Origin: Streptomyces sp. yr375
GTDB lineage: Bacteria > Actinomycetota > Actinomycetes > Streptomycetales > Streptomycetaceae
Assembly (NCBI RefSeq): GCF_900110755.1
Contig: NZ_FOFF01000062.1
Coordinates: forward strand, 1 to 46,138
Length of the DNA stretch: 46,138 nt
Direction: 5' to 3'
The notes beneath the pieces are model-generated. The model had not been told where the DNA came from, ran no database searches, and worked only from the letters and a program-made list of their open reading frames with translations. Positions within the stretch are counted from its first letter, which is position 1. Every line of letters starts with the position of its first letter. A program made the translations under genes and the position numbers. Below, in pieces: positions 41,551-46,138 of the stretch.

Positions 41551-41634
41551 GCAGAGATCTCCCTCGGAGCGAGGAGTGGGCTTGAAGGTCTTGCGGAGAT
41601 AGCGGATGACGCGTTTGTCCGAGGTGCGGATTTC

Positions 41635-41851
41635 TGCGTCATTGCGTCATCAGCGTCATCCAGGCTTCTGACCTGCGGCTTTGGGTGACGCAGCAGTGTC
41701 GGGGTGCGTCATCGGTGCGTCATGGGCTGCGTCACGGGTGCCGCAGCCCATGACGCAGATGACGCAGGATGACGCAGAGGCCGTCGTCTGCGTCATGGCT
41801 GTAGCCGCAGGTCAGGGGCCGTTTTCCGGCGTGCATGACGCAGATGACGCA
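41635..41851. repeat. cluster of 12 TGCGTCA/TGACGCA heptamers (candidate replication origin)
   Basis: Exact TGCGTCA at 41635, 41643, 41705, 41716, 41728 and 41789; exact TGACGCA at 41686, 41751, 41760, 41770, 41836 and 41845. Near copies occur at 41607 and 41652. Inside is a perfect 16-bp inverted repeat, TGCGTCATGGGCTGCG (41716-41731) with its complement (41742-41757). The whole 481-bp gap 41551-42031 has no convincing gene. Iteron-like clusters beside replication genes usually mark origins; control of int/xis transcription is the alternative. Confidence 0.8.
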
Positions 41852-41965
41852 GCGTCTTCCCTCTTAGGACAAGAGAGGGGGTGTCTGTTGTAGTTCGGTG
41901 CGCCTCAGAGCGTGAAGAAGGAGCCGCTGCGCGGCGCGTCTTTGGGGCGGCGCATGCGCCGAACA

Positions 41966-42003
41966 GCAAGAGGAGCACGCCTGGCCGCTGGTGCTCCTCT
42001 TGC
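41966..42003 (-). terminator. hairpin downstream of the element's ATPase gene
   Basis: A perfect 13-bp stem GCAAGAGGAGCAC / GTGCTCCTCTTGC with a 12-nt loop, about 30 bp past the stop at 42032. No T tract. Confidence 0.55.
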
Positions 42004-42031
42004 TTGTCCGCGCGAGCGTGCGGAGCGCCGG

Positions 42032-43507
42032 TCAGAACATCGGCTTGTGCTCGTGCGGGGGCGCGGTGGCCGGACGGGTCATTTCGAGGTAGCGGCCCTC
42101 GCTGGTGCGGCCCGTGTCGATGAGGACGCCCCGGGCGGCCAGGGTCGGCTGAAGGCGCTTGAGCCGGTCGGAGAGGACCTTGCCGGTGGTCGGCCAACCT
42201 TTGGGCAGGGGACGGCAGTCCTCGCCCGCGTAGAGGCGACTGAGGCAGTACAGCCACTCCGTGGACGTCATCCGCTGCGCCCCGCCCGGCTCGATGGTCT
42301 CGGCATGCCCGAGGACGGTCTGCGCGAGGAGATCGCCCTCGATCACGTCGTCGTTCAGGTCGTCCAGACTCGCCCGGTAAGCACTGAGCGCCCCCAGACC
42401 GGTCGCCGCGTCGAGCTGCGCGCACAGGTGCGCGAAGTCCGCCATCCGTAGATCGGTGGGGGTCTCCGCTGCCACCGCGCGGACCTTCACCGTGAGGTCC
42501 AGGAGCGAGCCGAGGACGACGGGCAGAACGTCCGCGTACTCCGCCCACAGTTCCGCCTCGGTGCGCCGGACGCGGGGCCGCTCCAACCGCAGCGGCAGGA
42601 GCCGTTCCGCGAGGTCCGGCCGAATGACGCCCACATCGATCCCGGTCAGGAGCAGAGGCCGGCGGTAGCCGACGCGGAAGACGTCCCCGTCGGTGAACAG
42701 GGCGCGCTTGACGCTCTCGGCTCCGGTGACGATGCAGCACATGGCGTCGGACAGGTCGGGCGTCATGTGGGAGAGGTTGTCCAGGGCGGTGACCCATCCC
42801 GCCGCCACCGCCGCGGTCAGGTTCTCCTCGTCCTTCGGGGCCCGGCGCAGGTCACCGCTCATGCCCTCGATGATCCGCACGAGCATCCGCCCGCCGGTGG
42901 ACTTGCCCGCGCCCTGCGGCCCGGTGAGGAACGGCGCGGGGACCGGCACGGACGGCCCCAGGCAGCCGATCAGCCAGGCGATGGCCAGGCATTCGGTCTC
43001 GGCGTTGGCGAAGTTGCACAGCCGCATCAGCAGATCGATGCCCTTGCCGTCGGTGTCCTTGGCCGGCAGGGGCAGTTCCCCGGTGAGCTGTGTCCGTCGC
43101 CAGCACACCTCACGCGGGTCGGGAATCGCGATGTCCCAGCCGGTGGGGTGGATGCGGACGGACTGCCCGTCGTCGCGGCCTAGGTCCAGCCACGTCGCCC
43201 GGTCGAATCCGGGGGCGACGCGGATGTTCACGGGCTGCACGTCCTCGGTCAGCGCGAGTGCTTCGATCAGGTCCAACGCCTCCTTGAGGGCGGTCCCGTT
43301 GAACACGCCGATCCCGTCCTTGAACAGTCCGACCATGAGTTCCTGCCGGTGGCTGCCCGTCGTGCCCTGGGAGCGGATCGGACGGGCCACGGGGTGGCCT
43401 TTCTTCTGCGCGTACACGGTCCCGTCGGCGGTGCGGAAGTAGCGGAAGTGCGCCTGGGCGTAGTCGGTGATGACCGCGCGGGCGGGGTTCTTGTCGTCCT
43501 CGGACAT
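42032..43507 (-). CDS. AAA+-like replication ATPase/helicase of the element
   Basis: A 491-residue P-loop protein. The N-terminal part (about 1-150) has FRYFRTADGTVYAQKKGHPVA. Walker A is TGPQGAGKST (about 195-204), and a Walker-B-like VTALDN (D243) follows. Later blocks (RPLLLTGIDVGVIRPDLAERLLPLRL) suit a AAA+ or superfamily-3-like helicase. The C-terminus (RLQPTLAARGVLIDTGRTSEGRYLEMTRP) looks like a small winged helix. It starts two bases after the Prim-Pol stop, so the two act together; Prim-Pol plus helicase is one of the known AICE replication types. The exact family name is not certain. Confidence 0.82.
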   Translation of the reverse strand: MSEDDKNPARAVITDYAQAHFRYFRTADGTVYAQKKGHPVARPIRSQGTTGSHRQELMVGLFKDGIGVFNGTALKEALDLIEALALTEDVQPVNIRVAPGFDRATWLDLGRDDGQSVRIHPTGWDIAIPDPREVCWRRTQLTGELPLPAKDTDGKGIDLLMRLCNFANAETECLAIAWLIGCLGPSVPVPAPFLTGPQGAGKSTGGRMLVRIIEGMSGDLRRAPKDEENLTAAVAAGWVTALDNLSHMTPDLSDAMCCIVTGAESVKRALFTDGDVFRVGYRRPLLLTGIDVGVIRPDLAERLLPLRLERPRVRRTEAELWAEYADVLPVVLGSLLDLTVKVRAVAAETPTDLRMADFAHLCAQLDAATGLGALSAYRASLDDLNDDVIEGDLLAQTVLGHAETIEPGGAQRMTSTEWLYCLSRLYAGEDCRPLPKGWPTTGKVLSDRLKRLQPTLAARGVLIDTGRTSEGRYLEMTRPATAPPHEHKPMF

Positions 43508-43509
43508 GG

Positions 43510-44370
43510 CTACATTCCCAACCTGGTCAGGGCGTTGGTCCACGCGTCGGTGCAGTGCCGTACGGTCTCGCCCTTGGCCTGCGCGGCGGTGAACAGCCGC
43601 GCCATGTGGGCGTCGGTGAGGCAGCCGCACCGGCCGTGCGTGGACAGCACGGCGAGGAACGTCCGGTACACGGTGGCGTGCACCGCCTCACGGGCCGCGG
43701 TGATGCGCTGCTCCGCCATGGCGATGCCACGGTCCAGGTAGGCCGGCGTGCGGTGAGGGCACTCCCCGCCCCCGGCCGGGGCGGGCACGGCGATGGCCTG
43801 CGGCGCGGGCGGGAGGGTGGAGGGTGCCTTCACGGTCAGGGCGCGTACGACGTCCGGCAGGGCGGTCATGGTGCCGGTTCCGGGCCCGAGCCACCGGGCG
43901 TAGGCCATCGTGGACTTGATGTCCACGCCGGGCCGGACCGCATTGGCGGACTGCATCGACCCCAGGTAGATCCAGTGCTCACCACGGGTGGTGGGCACGG
44001 TCTTTGTGACCGGCAGGGTTTTGCGCGCCCACGTCACCGCGTCGGCGTTGTCCAGGTCCACGACTGTCAGCCAGGCTCCGCCGGGGTGGTAGGCGACCGC
44101 GCCCGCCCGCACCCATGCGCGCCGCCAGACGCCGGACTGGATGACGTCCGGGTCGGTGGTCGCGGCAGCCCATGCGTGGCAGGGGGCGGGGCAGGCGCAC
44201 GGCCCGGCGCTCTTCATGTTGGGCCGGCCACCGCACGCGTTGTCCGCGCAGCGGCGGCAGTTGCCGAACGGCACCTTCCCAGCTCGTAACGGCAGTACAG
44301 GCACGCCGGAAGCTGCCAGGGACAGAGCGGCAGGCAGGTGCTCTCCCCGAATGTCGGTCGGTTGGGTCAT
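43510..44370 (-). CDS. bifunctional primase/polymerase (Prim-Pol) replication protein
   Basis: A 286-residue Prim-Pol. The archaeo-eukaryotic primase motifs are visible: VVDLDN (D105, D107), a short motif around His132 (TTRGEHWIY) and VDIKST (D150). Before them, two cysteine groups (CRRCADNAC, 38-46, and CACPAPC, 58-64) probably bind zinc. It should prime and copy the excised circular element, with the ATPase gene two bases downstream as helicase. The ATG at 44370 follows GGAGACC. Relatives define the RepPP replication class of actinomycete integrative elements. Confidence 0.88.
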   Translation of the reverse strand: MTQPTDIRGEHLPAALSLAASGVPVLPLRAGKVPFGNCRRCADNACGGRPNMKSAGPCACPAPCHAWAAATTDPDVIQSGVWRRAWVRAGAVAYHPGGAWLTVVDLDNADAVTWARKTLPVTKTVPTTRGEHWIYLGSMQSANAVRPGVDIKSTMAYARWLGPGTGTMTALPDVVRALTVKAPSTLPPAPQAIAVPAPAGGGECPHRTPAYLDRGIAMAEQRITAAREAVHATVYRTFLAVLSTHGRCGCLTDAHMARLFTAAQAKGETVRHCTDAWTNALTRLGM

Positions 44371-44457
44371 GCTGGAGGTCTCCAGTCCTGTTGAAGGTGC
44401 TGGTTGACAAGGGCGACCCCGACTTCTTGCCGGAATGGGGGGTCGCCCTTGGCGTAG

Positions 44458-44745
44458 TTAGAAGGGCGGTTCGCTGCTGTAGCCGTCCGGGCCCCACGGG
44501 TCGCGGCCGTCGTCGCGGCGGCGCAGCCACCGGGGCAGGCGCGGGAGGGGCAGCAGGACCATGCGCCACTCGGTCCAGCAGGGGCAGGGCTCCCACTCGG
44601 TGCCGGCGTATTCGCCGGTGTGGTCGCCGTAGTCGTATTCGGTGCCGCCGTCCCCGGCGCAGTCCGGGCAGTCGGGGGCGGGGGTGTCGGTCAGGATCAG
44701 CGTGCGGCGGGTCCAGCCGGTGACGCGGATGCGGAGTCGGATCAC
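44458..44745 (-). CDS. small Cys-rich protein of the element
   Basis: A 95-residue hypothetical protein. CPDCAGDGG and, after a Tyr/Gly/Asp loop, PCPCW form a probable zinc ribbon. The basic C-terminus is LPRLPRWLRRRDD. Such small zinc-ribbon proteins are frequent beside Prim-Pol genes in these elements, but no role is proven. The GTG at 44745 has GGAG nine bases upstream. It lies 87 bp before the Prim-Pol gene. Confidence 0.75.
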   Translation of the reverse strand: MIRLRIRVTGWTRRTLILTDTPAPDCPDCAGDGGTEYDYGDHTGEYAGTEWEPCPCWTEWRMVLLPLPRLPRWLRRRDDGRDPWGPDGYSSEPPF

Positions 44746-44761
44746 GGGTGTTGGGCTCCTG

Positions 44762-45070
44762 TCAGCGTTTGGAGTCGAAGAGCTTGAGGGTGATGCCGCC
44801 GATGCTGAGGGGGCCGGTGGCGGCGGCGATGGCGAGGGCGGTGTGGACGGCGAAGTCGAGGAGGGCGAGGAGGGCGGCGACGGTGGCGAACACCCCGATC
44901 GCGCTGGCGGTGGCGACGGCGAGGGGGTAGAGGTAGTGGCTGAGGGGGCGGTCGTGGTGGTCGGTGGTGTGGACGACGATCACGACCGGCTGTCCGGTGG
45001 CCTGTGCGCGGTGGTAGACGTCGGCTGGGATGTGCGGAGCGATGCGGCCGGGCGGGTCGGGCTGGTTCAC
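44762..45070 (-). CDS. small membrane protein of the element (Spd-like position)
   Basis: A 102-residue protein with a short hydrophilic N-terminus (ADVYHRAQATGQPVVIVVH) and two transmembrane helices (about 46-68 and 70-88). The GTG at 45070 is strongly supported by AGGAG five bases upstream; the upstream in-frame extension would translate the repeat array and is not used. Small membrane proteins next to the translocase often help plasmid spreading in Streptomyces (Spd class). That role is inferred from position only. Confidence 0.75.
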   Translation of the reverse strand: MNQPDPPGRIAPHIPADVYHRAQATGQPVVIVVHTTDHHDRPLSHYLYPLAVATASAIGVFATVAALLALLDFAVHTALAIAAATGPLSIGGITLKLFDSKR

Positions 45071-45140
45071 GGGGGCTCCTTCGGGTGCGGCGTGGGCCCG
45101 CGCCGGAGAGGGTGCGGGCCCGTGTGGGGTGGGTGGTGTG

Positions 45141-45224
45141 CTTGTCGCGTGGCTTGTCGTCTCTCTTGTCGTGCGGCTTGTCGCCTGTCTTGTCTTGTCG
45201 CTTGTCTTGTCGCTTGTCGCCTCC
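45141..45224. repeat. seven-unit 12-bp-period CTTGTC array (candidate transfer site)
   Basis: CTTGTC starts at 45141, 45153, 45165, 45177, 45189, 45201 and 45213, exactly 12 bp apart, with two extra copies at 45194 and 45206. The other bases of each unit vary (CTTGTCGCGTGG, CTTGTCGTCTCT and so on). It lies 77 bp downstream of the translocase stop. TraB-type translocases recognise short direct repeats in their clt locus, so this is the natural candidate here. Confidence 0.85.
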
Positions 45225-45301
45225 CAGGTCAAAGCCCGTTTCCGACCCGTTGAGAGCCGGGAGGCGACATGTGCCCGTGCGGGGCGACATGCGACGGGTG
45301 G

Positions 45302-46138
45302 TCAGTTCTGCGGGGGCTGTCCGGGGATGTGGGAGTGGTGGACGTAGCGGGTTTTGGTGCCCTCGCCGACGCGGACCGCGGTGCCGTCGTTCGCCCATTC
45401 CTTCAGCCAGCCCACGACCGTCTGACGGGTCGTGCCGTGTTCGTCGGCGAGTGCGCGGGCGATCGCGGACGCTCCGGTCCCGTCGGGTCCGGCGGCGAGG
45501 AGGGCGGCGAGTGCGGCGCGCTGCGCGGGGTTGTCCTGCTCGCCGCGCAGCGCGGACAGGTTCAGCCCGCCCCCGCCCCCGCGCCCGCCCTCGGCCGTGG
45601 CGGGCGGGGTGGTGTCGGGGGTGTGGGGGTCGGCGGCGGTGCCGAATTCGGCGTCGATCTGCTCGCGGAAGCGGCGGGTGAGTTCGTCTTCCTCCGACCC
45701 CGGCCGGGATGGCTCGCGCAGGGCGGAGAGGTTCAGCCCGCCCCCGGCCGGACCGTCTGCGGACTCGCCGCCCGTATCGGTGTCGGGGTGATCGTGCATC
45801 CATGCGGTGCGTTCCGTGTCCCACCGCCGGGCATACGCGGGTCCGGCCGCCTTGGCGGACACCGGGTCGAGGGTGGGGTGCAGGTCGGAGGTGGCGGCGG
45901 TGACCTCCGTGATCTGGTTGGGGAGGATCCGCCAGGCCTTGAACAGGCCGGCCGGTGACTCGGGGGTGCCCATGAACCCGGCTCCCTTGTAAGGGGCCTG
46001 GTCGACGCGCAGTCCGCGGGCGCCGGGGAACATCTTGGAGAGGTCCATGCCCTCGGTCTCGCCCCCGGTGAGAGCGACGCGGACCTTGCCTTCCCGGCGG
46101 ATCATCAGGTTGCCCAGTACGGCGCCGGTGGCTCCGAG
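45302..46138 (-). CDS. C-terminal part of a probable FtsK/TraB-like DNA translocase
   Basis: An open frame of 278 residues that enters from the right edge, so the start and the motor motifs are not in view. The first part (GNLMIRREGKVRVALTGGETEGMDLSKMFPGARGLRVDQ ... LFKAWRI) has the shape of the end of an FtsK/SpoIIIE RecA domain; this is a moderate-confidence reading. A disordered linker contains GGGLNLSALR twice. The last about 70 residues form a winged helix (AALAALLAAGPDGTGASAIARALADEHGTTRQTVVGWLKEWANDGTAVRV). This is analogous to the sequence-reading gamma domain of FtsK and the C-terminus of TraB. The CTTGTC array follows directly downstream. Confidence 0.65.
   Translation of the reverse strand, partial: LGATGAVLGNLMIRREGKVRVALTGGETEGMDLSKMFPGARGLRVDQAPYKGAGFMGTPESPAGLFKAWRILPNQITEVTAATSDLHPTLDPVSAKAAGPAYARRWDTERTAWMHDHPDTDTGGESADGPAGGGLNLSALREPSRPGSEEDELTRRFREQIDAEFGTAADPHTPDTTPPATAEGGRGGGGGLNLSALRGEQDNPAQRAALAALLAAGPDGTGASAIARALADEHGTTRQTVVGWLKEWANDGTAVRVGEGTKTRYVHHSHIPGQPPQN

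Larger units (their letters stand above)
39870..46138. mobile_element. integrative and conjugative element (AICE type), left end; continues beyond window
   Basis: Starting at the 3' part of tRNA-Ser(GGA) come, in order, integrase, excisionase, replication genes (ATPase and Prim-Pol), two small genes and a DNA translocase, all leftward. This is the standard order of actinomycete integrative and conjugative elements. The tRNA is intact, so this end keeps or restores the 3' tRNA sequence (attL or attR). The exact att core cannot be read, because the other end lies outside the window. Confidence 0.85.

Noticed and set aside
41635..41851. CRISPR array
   Set aside because: Repeats are only 7 bp, in both orientations and without uniform spacers.
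41881..42797. Frames on both strands overlapping the end of the element ATPase gene
   Set aside because: The ATPase frame has P-loop motifs and a fitting start; the others lack start signals and motifs.
45141..45224. N-terminal extension of the small membrane protein through the CTTGTC array
   Set aside because: It would give a Thr/Ser/Asp/Lys repeat peptide, while GTG at 45070 has an ideal AGGAG and gives a compact protein.

Overview
The window looks like a chromosomal segment of a Streptomyces species. The evidence is very high GC with strong third-position GC bias, frequent GTG starts, the developmental regulator BldC, an Lsr2-family nucleoid protein, XRE/DUF397 gene sets, a TTA (bldA-type) leucine codon in one small gene, and the spread-out purine gene order purS-Q-L / purF-M / purC / purD.

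Bases 1-39,900 are mostly conserved core chromosome. From the left: a DEAD-box RNA helicase with a disordered RGG-like tail, a lipoprotein, a minizincin-type metallopeptidase and a membrane metallophosphoesterase. Then come tRNA-Glu, tRNA-Asp and tRNA-Phe, the DEAH helicase HrpA, a second identical tRNA-Asp, bldC, valine dehydrogenase and DUF3073. Next are purF-purM, a META lipoprotein, an MDMPI/SCP-type protein and a tightly coupled XRE-DUF397-DUF397 unit that diverges from a small two-gene unit. Then purS-purQ-purL, an Lsr2 paralogue, two tRNA-Gly, an ABC-2 exporter with a NarL-type two-component system, a third tRNA-Gly, purC, a dimethylformamidase-like protein, a degenerate M48-like membrane protein, purD, dnaX, a histidine phosphatase-membrane fusion, the SRP RNA and tRNA-Ser. 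The seven pur genes, all on the minus strand, cover most steps of IMP synthesis. The tRNA genes are mostly followed by strong hairpin terminators, several with UUCG loops.

From the 3' end of tRNA-Ser(GGA) to the right edge lies one end of an integrated element of the actinomycete integrative and conjugative (AICE) type. All its genes are on the minus strand: tyrosine integrase, small excisionase, an AAA+-like ATPase, a Prim-Pol replication protein, a Cys-rich small protein, a small membrane protein, and the C-terminal part of a probable FtsK/TraB-like DNA translocase that runs off the window. Two repeat arrays sit exactly where replication and transfer sites would be expected. One is a cluster of 12 TGCGTCA/TGACGCA heptamers between the replication genes and xis. 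The other is a 12-bp-period CTTGTC array just downstream of the translocase.

The most unusual non-coding signal in the core region is a seven-unit array with an exact 21-bp period and core GTGCCC. It fills most of the divergent promoter between the XRE/DUF397 unit and the small TTA-containing pair. Other points of interest are the antisense overlap of the phosphatase-fusion C-terminus with the SRP RNA gene, an M48-like protein that has lost its zinc motif, and palindromes at the lsr2-like and purS promoters. All calls come from reading the sequence; no database search was run.
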